From: Leptolyngbya sp. CCY15150
GTDB taxonomy: Bacteria > Cyanobacteriota > Cyanobacteriia > RECH01
Assembly: GCF_016888135.1 (NCBI RefSeq)
Contig: NZ_JACSWB010000113.1
Span: 42,049-106,048, forward strand
Direction of reading: 5' to 3'
DNA length: 64,000 nucleotides
Each line of letters opens with the position of its first letter. Within the stretch, counting starts at the first letter, position 1. Position numbers and translations under genes: made by a program. The notes below the pieces were generated by a model. That model did not search any database and was not told the origin of the DNA. It saw only the letters and a list, made by a program, of their open reading frames with translations. Below are positions 1-8,995 of the stretch, in pieces.

Positions 1-21
1 ACTGTTCAGGACGTAACCCCC

Positions 22-1086
22 ATGCAAGGCTCGTTTCAGCGTATTCTTACCGGAGCCGTTTTCTTTAGCATTACTCTCATTGTAGCTATCTTTGGCTACA
101 CCCTCTTTGGTTGGTCATTACTAGAAGCTATCTACATGGTGGTCATCACCATTTTTGGAGTAGGATACGGAGAAGTGAGACCTCTCGACACTCCCACCCA
201 AAAGATATTTACCATGATTGTGATTATCGCGGGTACATCGTCTGCCGTATACATTGTAGGAGGCTTTTTACAGATGGTGACAGAAGGAGAAATTAACCGA
301 GCACTGGATGATCGCCGTAAGCAAAAAAGTATTGATAGCCTGAAGGATCATGTGATCATCTGTGGTTTTGGACGCATTGGCCAAGTCTTAGCACGACACC
401 TAGATGATGCTCAGCATCCCTTTGTGGTCATCGACTCTGCCCCCCAGCAAATTGAACAGGCAGAAGCATTAAAGTATCTCGCTTACAGTGGCAATGCTAC
501 GGATGAAGATGTTCTCAATGCTGTGGGTATCAATCGAGCTAAGGTTTTAGCTACAGTTTTATCCGATGACGCCCTCAATGTCTTTATTACCTTAACGGCT
601 CGTGAATTAAATCAAAATTTAGTGATTCTTGCCCGGGGCGAAGTGCCCTCCACGGAGAAGAAACTGCGGCTAGCTGGTGCTGATCATGTAGTTTTACCCG
701 CGACCATTAGCGCGTTACGTATGTCGCATTTAATTACTCGCCCGACCACCACCGATTTCCTCACCGAGAAAGACGAGCGTAGCTATATTAACGATCTGCT
801 CACCCAAATCCATGTACAAATGGCAGAACTAGCGGTGCCAGAGGGATCTGCTATGATTCGCAGGACGATCAAGGAGGTCGAGATCCGGGGCAAAGGAACG
901 TTCATCATTGTGGCGCTGCGCCGGGCCAATGGAGAGCTCGTCCTGCAGCCGGAAGCAGGGCTAATGCTGGCAGCCGGGGATGCCCTAGTTATTCTAGGGC
1001 ACGAAGGCGATATTCCTCAGTTTGCGCAAAACTATGAGCTAGATCGACAGAAATTGCGCTACCGAGGCGCAAAAGTTGATGGATAA
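22..1086 (+). CDS. Two-TM potassium channel with RCK (TrkA-N/TrkA-C) domains
   Basis: Probable K+ channel of the inner membrane, gated by a cytosolic RCK/nucleotide-binding module. Two hydrophobic helices (about residues 8-30 and 63-85) flank a pore loop with the filter TIFGVGYGE, so the GYG core is intact while the residues before it differ from the usual TTVGYG. A Rossmann TrkA-N domain follows from about residue 108 (ICGFGRIGQVLA), then a TrkA-C domain at about 265-345. At 354 residues the length fits two-TM RCK channels. It ends 21 nt before the next gene on the same strand, so they may be co-transcribed. The ligand of the RCK domain cannot be read from sequence. Confidence 0.9.
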   Translation: MQGSFQRILTGAVFFSITLIVAIFGYTLFGWSLLEAIYMVVITIFGVGYGEVRPLDTPTQKIFTMIVIIAGTSSAVYIVGGFLQMVTEGEINRALDDRRKQKSIDSLKDHVIICGFGRIGQVLARHLDDAQHPFVVIDSAPQQIEQAEALKYLAYSGNATDEDVLNAVGINRAKVLATVLSDDALNVFITLTARELNQNLVILARGEVPSTEKKLRLAGADHVVLPATISALRMSHLITRPTTTDFLTEKDERSYINDLLTQIHVQMAELAVPEGSAMIRRTIKEVEIRGKGTFIIVALRRANGELVLQPEAGLMLAAGDALVILGHEGDIPQFAQNYELDRQKLRYRGAKVDG

Positions 1087-1107
1087 TCAGAAAAAACTAC
1101 TCTTACC

Positions 1108-1632
1108 ATGGTCAACCTATCATTTTGGCTGATGCCCAAAGAGGAGCACCGTATCCCCCTAGCCATCCTCATTGAGCAGCTCAGCAATCGCTTCCAGAGC
1201 ACACCCTTTACCCCCCATGTTACTCTAGGCAGTGGTGCCGTACCTTGGGCGATCGCTGACTTTCCCGCCCACCTAGATCCACTGGTCAAGACCATCCCAC
1301 CCCTGAGCCTCAAGACTGAACCCCTACAAACCAGCGATCGCTTTTCAAAAACTCTGTTTATTCCCCTACAAACGACTCCAGCCCTCACCTACCTAGTGAC
1401 CAGCCTGCAGCAGACCGTTCCCGCCTCCCTCACCGATTGCAATCAGCCCCACATTAGCCTACTGTATAAAACCGGTGTCGATGCGGCGGCGATCGCTGCC
1501 TCTCTCACCCTTCCCTTGGCAACGGTAACGTTCAGCGAACTATGGGCGATCGCTGCGCCCCAGCAGTTTGAAGGTCAAGCGGATGTGCAGCAACTGCATT
1601 GTCTATATCGGGGTCAATTGGGGGACGCATGA
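1108..1632 (+). CDS. 2H phosphoesterase (cyclic phosphodiesterase / 2'-5' RNA ligase-like)
   Basis: Member of the 2H superfamily, which opens cyclic phosphates or 2',5' linkages using two His-x-Thr/Ser motifs. Both are visible: HVT at residues 37-39 (PFTPHVTLGS) and HIS at 115-117 (QPHISLLYK). At 174 residues it matches plant/cyanobacterial cyclic phosphodiesterase-like proteins better than LigT/ThpR. The stop codon overlaps the start of the downstream nucleotidyltransferase (ATGA, 1629-1632), so the two are probably translationally coupled. The natural substrate is unknown. An ADP-ribose or nucleotide cyclic phosphate is possible from the family, but this is inference. Confidence 0.8.
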   Translation: MVNLSFWLMPKEEHRIPLAILIEQLSNRFQSTPFTPHVTLGSGAVPWAIADFPAHLDPLVKTIPPLSLKTEPLQTSDRFSKTLFIPLQTTPALTYLVTSLQQTVPASLTDCNQPHISLLYKTGVDAAAIAASLTLPLATVTFSELWAIAAPQQFEGQADVQQLHCLYRGQLGDA

Positions 1633-2465
1633 CAAAACGCGTGATTGGTTTAGTACCCGCAGCGGGACAAGGTACCCGCATCTCACCTTTACCGATGAGT
1701 AAGGAACTGTTCCCCATTGGCTTTCAAACCGTGGGCGATCGCCCCGGACTACGCCCCAAGGTGGTCTGTCAGTACCTGTTGGAAAAAATGCGGCTAGCGG
1801 GAATTACAGAAGCTATCCTGATTCTGCGTCCTGGCAAGTGGGATATTCCTGCCTATTTGGGAGATGGAGCCCAACTGCAGATGCACCTGGCCTATCTCAC
1901 CGTTCATGTACCCTTTGGTGTGCCGTTTAGCCTCAATCAAGCCTATCCATTTATTCAAGATGCGATCGTAGCCACTGGCTTTCCCGATATTTTATTTCAT
2001 CCAGATCATGCCTATCAAGCGCTGCTGAATCATTTGAACCATAGTGATGCTGACATAGTGCTAGGGGTATTTCCCACCGATCAACCCGAGAAAGTCGGTG
2101 TCGTCGATTGGGATGCCAGTGGGCGTGTCTCTCAAATTATCGAAAAATCGCCCCACACAACTCTGCGGCACATGTGGGCGATCGCCGTTTGGCAACCAAC
2201 TTTTACCCATTTTTTACACAACTTTATTCAAGCGCGCCAGCAAGAGTGGATTGGGGATCAGGTACCTCAACTGATGTCAACCATTCCATCGCAGACGGAA
2301 ATCCCTATCGGTGATGTCGTTCAAGCCGCTATTCATGCTGGACTACAAGTGGAGGCAGAAGTATTCGCTGATGGTACCTATCTTGATATTGGCACGTCTG
2401 AGAATCTTATCGCCGCTGTTCATCAATTTATCCCAGAGATAAATTCTGAGCCGCATCCTGATTAA
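1629..2465 (+). CDS. Sugar-1-phosphate nucleotidyltransferase family protein
   Basis: NTP-transferase of the RmlA/GalU fold. The N-terminus MTKRVIGLVPAAGQGTR with the following SKELFPIG gives the NTP-binding G-x-G-T-R signature and the conserved Lys. The C-terminal YLDIGTSENL resembles sugar nucleotidyltransferases. The ATG at 1629 is preferred to an upstream in-frame ATG at 1599, because it begins right at the nucleotide-binding strand and overlaps the previous stop as ATGA. This gives 278 residues. The particular sugar and nucleotide cannot be assigned. Coupling to a 2H phosphoesterase is unusual for a cell-wall sugar enzyme. Confidence 0.75.
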   Translation: MTKRVIGLVPAAGQGTRISPLPMSKELFPIGFQTVGDRPGLRPKVVCQYLLEKMRLAGITEAILILRPGKWDIPAYLGDGAQLQMHLAYLTVHVPFGVPFSLNQAYPFIQDAIVATGFPDILFHPDHAYQALLNHLNHSDADIVLGVFPTDQPEKVGVVDWDASGRVSQIIEKSPHTTLRHMWAIAVWQPTFTHFLHNFIQARQQEWIGDQVPQLMSTIPSQTEIPIGDVVQAAIHAGLQVEAEVFADGTYLDIGTSENLIAAVHQFIPEINSEPHPD

Positions 2466-2604
2466 CACAAGCTAGAGGATCTCTGAAGGGCATATCGATG
2501 ACGCCCCTATCAACGATGCTGCAACACCTCGAAGATGCCCTAGCGAGCATCTATCACGTATCATCAATTGTATAGTCACTTGAGATTTCGTGATAGCCAA
2601 GTGC

Positions 2605-4455
2605 CTAATCATGAAACATTAGTTTTTCAATCTGTGGAACTGAGAGAGGTTTATGAAACAAATAACCTTGACCAAACTCACACCCTAGGGAATGAAGATA
2701 AGTTTGATGATAGTCAGTTTCAACACCCTCTGCTACGATTGATATATTAAGGCTCTTAGCAAGAGCAACGATCGCTCGAATGATTTCCAGATTTTCACCT
2801 TGTTTTCCGATACGATTGACAAATGAGCGATCAATCTTAAGAATATCAACTGGAAAACGATGAAGATAGCTAAGCGACGAGTAACCCGTACCAAAATCAT
2901 CAATGCTAAGTTGAATTTGGCGTGCTTTAAGTTGCTGCAGAATTTCCATAGCCGACGTAGAATATTCCATAATGGCGCTTTCGGTGATTTCTAGCTTCAG
3001 TAGTTGGCTATCCAAACCAGTCTCAGCTAAGATGCAATCGATGCGTTCCATGAGATTAGGTTGGGTAAACTGCCGCACAGAAAGATTAACGCTAACGCTG
3101 GGAAAAGCCTGATCGACTAGATCACTGCTGTGGGTCGCCTGCTGCTGGAGTCGTTCCTTCCAAGCTTGAAACTGCTGACAAGCTTGGCGCAGAATCCACT
3201 CACCCAAAGGAATAATGAGTCCTGTTTCTTCAGCTATGGGAATGAAGTCTGCAGGTGAGATGAAACCCTGTTCTGGATGCTGCCAGCGAATTAAAGCCTC
3301 AAAACTCACAATGCGGCGATCGCTAAAGGCCACAATCGGCTGATATTGGACGGAGAATTCTTGATGCTCAATAGCTCGTCTCAAGTCTGTTTCTAGGTGA
3401 AGGCGCTGTACAACATGGGCATGCATAGATTGAGTAAAAATACGATAACATGCCTTGCCCTCTGCCTTAGCTTGGTACATAGCTGTATCTGCATCGCGGA
3501 GGACGTCTTGAGGATGGTGATAATGGGGAGCACTGAAGACGATGCCGATACTAATGGACATGAAAATCTCCCGCCCATGGATTTTGAACGGCACCATCAT
3601 GGAGTGCTGTAGCTGTTCAGCCAGTTGGGTTGCCTCACCCGTTTGGTGGACAGGTTTAACAAGAATGGTAAATTCATCCCCCCCCAAACGCATAAGGGTT
3701 TGTTGAGGAGTCAGTTGAGCCTGGATCCGTTGAGCGATCGCCACCAGCAGTTGATCGCCAACTAAGTGCCCCAGGGAGTCGTTAACGGTCTTAAAGCGAT
3801 CGCAGTCCAGAAACATGAGCGCAAAAAGAGTGCTGTTACCGTCTGCGTCTGGTTCTAAAACCTGCTGGAGGCGTCGCATAAGAAGCGATCGATTGGGCAA
3901 ATTAGTGAGCGGATCATGCCAGGCTAAGTGCTGAAGCCTAGCTTCAATTTGTTTGCGCTCAGTAATTTCTGCCTGTAGGGTTTGATTGAGGCCTTCCAGC
4001 TCAGCCGTGCGTTGACGTACCCGCTCTTCTAGTTCGTCATTGAGCGATCGCAATCGTTGTTGAAGATTACGGAGATTGAGATGATTTTCAACCCGGGCGA
4101 GGACTTCTTTAACCTGAAATGGTTTTGTAATGTAGTCTACACCGCCCACGCCAAAAGCCTTGACTTTGTCTAAGGTTTCATCAACAGCGCTAACAAAAAT
4201 AACTGGTATGTCGGCTGTCTCTTCCATCATTTTAAGGCGTTGACAAACCTCGTAGCCGTCCATATCTGGCATATTAATGTCTAATAAAATGAGATCCGGT
4301 GGAGCAGCCGTTGCTCCCATAAGACCCATTTCTCCATTAATAACACTACGTACCTTATATCCTTGTTCAGACAGCACCGACGTCAGCAATCTGAGATTGT
4401 CTGGGGTGTCATCGATCAGCAAGATATTCCCTTTGGAGTAGTCCAACACTGTCAT
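2605..4455 (-). CDS. Response regulator with GGDEF and EAL domains (c-di-GMP turnover)
   Basis: Cytosolic 616-residue signalling protein. The receiver domain spans about 9-125 with phosphoacceptor Asp59 (LILLDINMPDMDG) and conserved Lys111. A coiled coil runs from about 130 to 175. A GGDEF domain at about 180-340 has an intact GGDEF at 258-262, and an EAL domain from about 355 has FEALIRW (EAL 386-388) and later DDFGTGYSSL. Both catalytic motifs look intact. The RxxD inhibitory site expected just before GGDEF is absent (the residues are QTLMRL). It lies 92 bp downstream of the CHASE2 kinase on the same strand, so that kinase is a plausible phosphodonor. Whether synthesis or hydrolysis dominates cannot be told. 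Confidence 0.92.
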   Translation of the reverse strand: MTVLDYSKGNILLIDDTPDNLRLLTSVLSEQGYKVRSVINGEMGLMGATAAPPDLILLDINMPDMDGYEVCQRLKMMEETADIPVIFVSAVDETLDKVKAFGVGGVDYITKPFQVKEVLARVENHLNLRNLQQRLRSLNDELEERVRQRTAELEGLNQTLQAEITERKQIEARLQHLAWHDPLTNLPNRSLLMRRLQQVLEPDADGNSTLFALMFLDCDRFKTVNDSLGHLVGDQLLVAIAQRIQAQLTPQQTLMRLGGDEFTILVKPVHQTGEATQLAEQLQHSMMVPFKIHGREIFMSISIGIVFSAPHYHHPQDVLRDADTAMYQAKAEGKACYRIFTQSMHAHVVQRLHLETDLRRAIEHQEFSVQYQPIVAFSDRRIVSFEALIRWQHPEQGFISPADFIPIAEETGLIIPLGEWILRQACQQFQAWKERLQQQATHSSDLVDQAFPSVSVNLSVRQFTQPNLMERIDCILAETGLDSQLLKLEITESAIMEYSTSAMEILQQLKARQIQLSIDDFGTGYSSLSYLHRFPVDILKIDRSFVNRIGKQGENLEIIRAIVALAKSLNISIVAEGVETDYHQTYLHSLGCEFGQGYLFHKPLSVPQIEKLMFHD

Positions 4456-4547
4456 AACAGGATAGTATGAATGTAGTTAATTCAAAGTCAAAGTTAATGC
4501 TTGCTAGCGTAAATCACTTCAGTCTATCCTAGCCTTTCAGCAACCTT

Positions 4548-7500
4548 CTATGTAGACTCCGCTCGCTCTAGGTAGGCATGGGTGATTTCTATGATCTGGT
4601 CAAATCGAAAGTGATGCACCAAGTGGAGAATAGCTTGTGCAAGTTCAGGATGACTATCATCAATCTGCTGCACACATTGATGGATTTGATCCCCGTCCAC
4701 TTGGGTAGCAGCTTGATGAAGCTGGATGACCCAGGTAGCTGGCAAGGTCATGAGATCCTCGGATTGAAAAGGTGAACGTTGACTAGATTGTGATGAGAGG
4801 GGCGGTGCAGGAGGGGGGCTATGATCAGTATAAACATATTGAACCGGTAACTGGTCTGCAATTTTGCCAAAGAGAACGGAGTCTTGAAACGGTTTGAGAA
4901 TCATATCGTCCCAGGGGTAGGAATCTGGACTGATAGGTTCTTTCCTAAAAGCATTAGAAGTGAGGACAATAATTTTGGTTCCTGTAGGCGATCGCTTAGG
5001 GTTGTTGTTGTTCTCGATTGATTGTAGAGACTGGATTGTGGAAGCAGCAGATTGCCCCGTGAGAGAGTCGTTTAAAAGGAGAAGATCGGGTTGCCATGTT
5101 TGCCACTGTTCCGCTAGCGCATCATAGTCTTCCACAACCCGCACTCTAAAACCGATAGATTCTAGTAAACGGCTTAATAAATGCTGCTGATCAGGGGTGT
5201 TATCTGCTACTAGAATACGATACTGAGGCTGATTTGGGACTAAGCCGACAACTGTTCTAAAGGACTCTTGTACATGATCAGCAACTTCGGCAATCTCTGC
5301 CTGAATGCTGAAACGGAATATGGAGCCGTGATCGACCTGGCTACTGACGCTAATGTCTCCTCCCATCAAATGGACAAATTGGCGACTGATGGCCAGGCCT
5401 AGTCCTGTACCTTGTTGCGATCGCCGCCCACTTTCTGTTTGCTCAAAGGGCTTAAAGAGGTGGCTCAGTTCCTCTGCTGAAATGCCAGGGCCAGTATCTT
5501 CAACACTAAAGTGGAGAATACAAGGCGTAGGATGACTTGGTGATTGACCGTTGCCAGAGGGTGAAAGGATCTGCTCTGCTTGAGCAGATAGCATAATTTG
5601 CCCCTGGGTCGTGAACTTAATGGCATTACTCAGTAAGTTAATGAGCACCTGGCGAAGCTTGCTTTCATCTGCAATGACATATTCTGGCAACTCTGAATCA
5701 TAGTTAAAGATAAGAGCTACATCCTTAGGTTGAGACTGGAGAGAAAACATATGGCGTAATGTTTCCAAAAGCCCATGCAGGCTAAAGCGAACTGGTTTAA
5801 GGATCATCCGCCCTGCCTCAATTTTAGACATCGTCAACACATCATTGATCAAGTCTAGTAAATGCTCACCACTGCGGCTAATAATTTGAACGGAATCTTG
5901 CTGGGCTAGCGAAAGATTGCTATCGCGTCCAAGAAGCTGAGTAAACCCCAAAATAGCATTCAGCGGAGTACGCAGTTCATGGCTCATGGTTGATAGAAAC
6001 TGACTTTTGGCTTGATTGGCTGCCTCTGCTAACTCTTTCGCTGCTTTAAGTGCCAGTTCTGCTTCTTTACGATGGGTGATATCTCGCGCCACCCATAGTA
6101 CAGTGTGGTCTGAAAGGGGTGAGATATTGGCAGAAAACCAAATTTGAGTATCTTGGATGGGCAGGCAATATTCCACGGTGATATCTGGCTGATGATGATA
6201 GACAGCAGGGCGATCGCTGCGAAAATATCCCCCAATACGATATCGATACAAGGTACGCTTAATCGCATCTAAGCTAAGATCTGCAACGTGCTGAGGTAAG
6301 ATATCATGAACGGTGCGGCCAATGCGCTGAATGCCAAGCTTATAGGATAGTCTTGGGTTAGGTTGGCGATATTTGAGGTAATGTCCTTCTTCATCAAAGA
6401 CAATAATCGTGTCGGTCATGGCCGCGAAGAGTAGGTTAAGTTCCGCCTCTGCCTGTTGGCGATCGTGAATTTCCTGCTCAAGCTGTTGATTTTTGTCCTG
6501 TAGCTCTAGGGTACGCTGCGCTACTTTTTGCTCTAAGGTTTGGGAGTATTTTTCTAATTCTTGGTTGGATAGAAGGAGGTTAGTCCAAAGAACATAGCCT
6601 TTATTGAGTAAGGCTGCTCCCATCAGGGCCAGGATAGTGGGAATAATCGGCACCCACCATCCTTGCAGGAAAAGTAAGTAGGCCGTTATTCCTAAAATGG
6701 TGCTGGTTAAAATAGCACTACTAGCGGTGCTGAGGGGCGATCGCATGGTCCACCCGTACATAGCTCCGATGATGGCTCCTCCCAGAATCCATAACCATTC
6801 GACTGGTTCTGCAAAAGGGCGCAGCAGGGGGCGTCCATCTAGGGCCGCACTTAAGACCTGACTGACAAAGTCTGCATGAACGACCACACCCGGCATCCCC
6901 GGCAATTCAGTGTAGCGATCTGAAAAGGGGGTTTGAAAGCGATCGCCTAAGCTAGCGGCGCTGGTACCAATCAGCACGACGCGGTCATAAAAAAAGCCCT
7001 CGGGGACGCGCCCTTCGAGTACCTGGGTTAAGGGGATGCTCTCAATGGGATTTGCCCAATGCCGATAGCTGGAGAGAATTTGGTAACCTCCCGCATCAGC
7101 TTGTACATACCCGCCACTATTGGGGTGTAGAGGTAAAAATTCAGCCTTACCTAGACCTAAATGTTGGCGATCGCTTTGAATACTGGTTAGCGTAACGCCT
7201 TCTTGTTCTAGATAGGCTAAGGATAGACGAGCAGCCAAGCTTAGAATGGTTTGCCCTTGGGGATCGCGAATGGATAGAAGAATGCGGCGTACCATGCCAT
7301 CCCGATCAATCACAATATCGCTAGCGCTGACTTGCCCTAGGTCACCTAAGATAGGTGGAGGGGCGATCGTGGCTCCGTAGGCATCCCCCACGGCTTTTTC
7401 AATGCCAATCAGGTTGGGTGTAGTTTGAAAGACCTGAACCAGACGATCATGTCCGGGCTCAATGGGTAAATTGCGATATAAATCAAGCCCAATGACCCGG

Positions 7501-7829
7501 GGTTCCTGTTGACGGATTTCTTCAATCAGCCTAGCGAGGGTGCTGTCTGAAATTGGCCACTGCTCCAAGTTTTCAATGTCAGACTCTTCAATGGAAACAA
7601 CGACAACTCTCGACTCAGCGGCTTCGATGGGACGCAGGCGGGTAAATTGATCGAGGGACATCCACTCTAAAAACTGAAGAGCCCCAGTGAGGCGGACACT
7701 CAAGACGACACCAGTGACAAGAGGAGCCGTTATCCCAACCCCTCTCCATTTCCAACACTGACGTTTGATAGCATTCCACATAGATTGCATGAGTGTAGCA
7801 GCTCTCGCGAGACCGATGCTCTCCAACAT
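4548..7829 (-). CDS. CHASE2-PAS hybrid histidine kinase with degenerate receiver
   Basis: Membrane sensor kinase of 1093 residues. After a first TM segment, an extracytoplasmic CHASE2 domain (about 45-325) is followed by three TM helices (about 338-420), a coiled coil and a PAS domain (about 460-590). HisKA carries MSHELRTPLN with His near 616. HATPase_c shows the N box (LINLLSNAIKF), G1 (DTGPGIS) and G2 (GTGLGLAIS). The C-terminal receiver-like domain (about 880-990) has VADNTPD and LLLLNDS where an Asp phosphoacceptor is expected, so it is probably not phosphorylated. The Thr and Lys positions are kept. The last 60 residues (with TWVIQLHQAA) form a tail I have seen in cyanobacterial hybrid kinases; it lacks an HPt motif. 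Confidence 0.92.
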   Translation of the reverse strand: MLESIGLARAATLMQSMWNAIKRQCWKWRGVGITAPLVTGVVLSVRLTGALQFLEWMSLDQFTRLRPIEAAESRVVVVSIEESDIENLEQWPISDSTLARLIEEIRQQEPRVIGLDLYRNLPIEPGHDRLVQVFQTTPNLIGIEKAVGDAYGATIAPPPILGDLGQVSASDIVIDRDGMVRRILLSIRDPQGQTILSLAARLSLAYLEQEGVTLTSIQSDRQHLGLGKAEFLPLHPNSGGYVQADAGGYQILSSYRHWANPIESIPLTQVLEGRVPEGFFYDRVVLIGTSAASLGDRFQTPFSDRYTELPGMPGVVVHADFVSQVLSAALDGRPLLRPFAEPVEWLWILGGAIIGAMYGWTMRSPLSTASSAILTSTILGITAYLLFLQGWWVPIIPTILALMGAALLNKGYVLWTNLLLSNQELEKYSQTLEQKVAQRTLELQDKNQQLEQEIHDRQQAEAELNLLFAAMTDTIIVFDEEGHYLKYRQPNPRLSYKLGIQRIGRTVHDILPQHVADLSLDAIKRTLYRYRIGGYFRSDRPAVYHHQPDITVEYCLPIQDTQIWFSANISPLSDHTVLWVARDITHRKEAELALKAAKELAEAANQAKSQFLSTMSHELRTPLNAILGFTQLLGRDSNLSLAQQDSVQIISRSGEHLLDLINDVLTMSKIEAGRMILKPVRFSLHGLLETLRHMFSLQSQPKDVALIFNYDSELPEYVIADESKLRQVLINLLSNAIKFTTQGQIMLSAQAEQILSPSGNGQSPSHPTPCILHFSVEDTGPGISAEELSHLFKPFEQTESGRRSQQGTGLGLAISRQFVHLMGGDISVSSQVDHGSIFRFSIQAEIAEVADHVQESFRTVVGLVPNQPQYRILVADNTPDQQHLLSRLLESIGFRVRVVEDYDALAEQWQTWQPDLLLLNDSLTGQSAASTIQSLQSIENNNNPKRSPTGTKIIVLTSNAFRKEPISPDSYPWDDMILKPFQDSVLFGKIADQLPVQYVYTDHSPPPAPPLSSQSSQRSPFQSEDLMTLPATWVIQLHQAATQVDGDQIHQCVQQIDDSHPELAQAILHLVHHFRFDQIIEITHAYLERAEST

Positions 7830-7899
7830 CGTGCCGTTGGGTTCTTAACCAGTGTGGCATACTTCCGTCAACGTGAGTTCAATGATGGGATCACGATAG

Positions 7900-8034
7900 G
7901 GCATTGCTGAATTATAAGATGATGGGCGCTAGCGAACCGTGGGCGAGACGCCCATGCCCAACAATTCATGCACCATCTAGGTAGGGTGAGCATCTTGCAC
8001 ACATTCCGATGTCCTGCCTTCATTCAGCAATACC
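7900..8034. mobile_element. MITE-like element, family 1 (GGCRTTGCTGAAT ends), copy A
   Basis: Terminal inverted repeats GGCATTGCTGAAT (7900-7912) and ATTCAGCAATACC (8022-8034) agree at 12 of 13 positions. Flanking direct repeats are CACGATAG (7892-7899) and CACGATAC (8035-8042), 7 of 8 identical, as expected for a target duplication. The interior is alignable with copy C at 35276 (shared GAACCGTG, GAGCATCTTGC, CCGATGTC). No transposase is encoded. From memory the ends resemble those of IS5-family (IS903-type) elements. Confidence 0.8.
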
Positions 8035-8301
8035 CACGATACGACCGTTCTGATCGGCTTGAATCATCCTGTCTTCTTGGGTGGGCGACGTTGCTAAGCC
8101 GTAGAATAGCTGCACGTTGGCTGGCGGTTTCAGTGCTGTTAGGCTCAGGATGAACCAGGCGCAGCCCAGACGATATCGGTCATCGCCCCAGTGCCAGAGG
8201 CTTCTGGAGCCATAACGTTATAGAACTCATTTATCAAACACCATGCTGTATCCCAAGTCTTCCAGGCGAGGGAACCGCTTGATAGACGCTGAGGCTGGTT
8301 A

Positions 8302-8329
8302 CTAAAGCGATCGCTGGCGATCGCTTTAG
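8302..8329 (-). terminator. Hairpin built from two HIP1 sites, downstream of the DUF928 gene
   Basis: CTAAAGCGATCGC (8302-8314), TG, GCGATCGCTTTAG (8317-8329) form a perfect 13-bp stem with a two-base spacer, 70-97 bp past the DUF928 stop. There is no long T run, so terminator function is inferred from structure and position only. Confidence 0.5.
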
Positions 8330-8398
8330 AGGGCGCAGTCGTCCCAAGCCCATGACATCTTAGACCTGTCCCATGAATGCTGGGTGGGCAATGAAGCG

Positions 8399-8995
8399 TT
8401 ACTGCCAAGATGGCTGGGAGGCGTGGGAGTCCACCCGATGGACGGTACCACCAATAGCAACGTCTAGTAAGCGATTATCTGGATCGCAGACGAGAGCAAA
8501 CATCCAGTAATATCGCTCCCCAACATCTAAGCCTGGTTGATGCTCAGGTAGAGCGACTGAGACGATACCTGGAGCTTGTTCAATGGGAATGGCTGCTTCG
8601 TAAACGACATGGCCTTCCCCGGTGAGGAAGCTAAAGGTGGCGGCGGTTGCTGAGGTTTTGGGTACTTGGATATCAATGGTGGGATAGGGCTCGGTGGTTT
8701 CTTCTCCAGAGACAACCCTGAGGGCGACAGGCTGGGAAGCCTCGCTTGGGTTAGCATCGGAGTTAGCTGTAGTCAGGTCGGCCGGGCATTGACGTTCCCC
8801 CCGCGATCCGCCTCCTGCGGTTTGATCTGGACTATCTTGGCCAGGAGGAGGCTCAAAGGTGGTTTGGCTGATCTGCGAAGCACTGCTGACCACTTGGGCG
8901 ATCGCTTGTTGCGGTAGCCCTAGGGTGATCAGTAGGCTGGTGATCGAGAGCCCGGATAGAATGGATGTCAGGATGAGTAATGGTTTACTTGCCAT
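8399..8995 (-). CDS. DUF928 family secreted protein
   Basis: Protein of 198 residues with a Sec signal peptide (hydrophobic core about 5-28, cleavage likely after QQAIA). The mature start FEPPPGQDSPDQTAGGGSRG, the later PTIDIQVPKT, and PGIVSVALPE with YYWMFALVCDP are typical of the cyanobacterial DUF928 family, whose function is unknown. These proteins are often encoded near CHASE2 kinases, as here. The C-terminus stops soon after GGTVHRV, whereas I recall longer family members with a further helical tail, so this copy may be shortened. A periplasmic location is expected. Confidence 0.82.
   Translation of the reverse strand: MASKPLLILTSILSGLSITSLLITLGLPQQAIAQVVSSASQISQTTFEPPPGQDSPDQTAGGGSRGERQCPADLTTANSDANPSEASQPVALRVVSGEETTEPYPTIDIQVPKTSATAATFSFLTGEGHVVYEAAIPIEQAPGIVSVALPEHQPGLDVGERYYWMFALVCDPDNRLLDVAIGGTVHRVDSHASQPSWQ

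Larger units (their letters stand above)
7830..8398. other. Intergenic stretch between CHASE2 kinase and DUF928 gene
   Basis: No credible gene is seen on either strand. The stretch holds a 135-bp repeat with inverted ends (7900-8034) and a double-HIP1 hairpin (8302-8329). The flanking genes are on the same strand and of types often found together in cyanobacteria, so the insertion has probably widened an operon spacer. Confidence 0.7.

Noticed and set aside
2568..2750. Plus-strand open frame after the nucleotidyltransferase
   Set aside because: It overlaps the end of the REC-GGDEF-EAL gene on the other strand and has no coding features.
8088..8120. Another GTTGCTAAG resembling a family-1 end
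   Set aside because: No partner end, and similarity is only about nine bases.
7968..8153. Plus-strand open frame of 61 codons
   Set aside because: Lies mostly in the family-1 repeat, with no recognisable protein features.
8145..8408. Possible lost C-terminal part of the DUF928 protein in the spacer
   Set aside because: Translated frames after the stop show nothing like the family's helical tail, so a frameshift is not supported.
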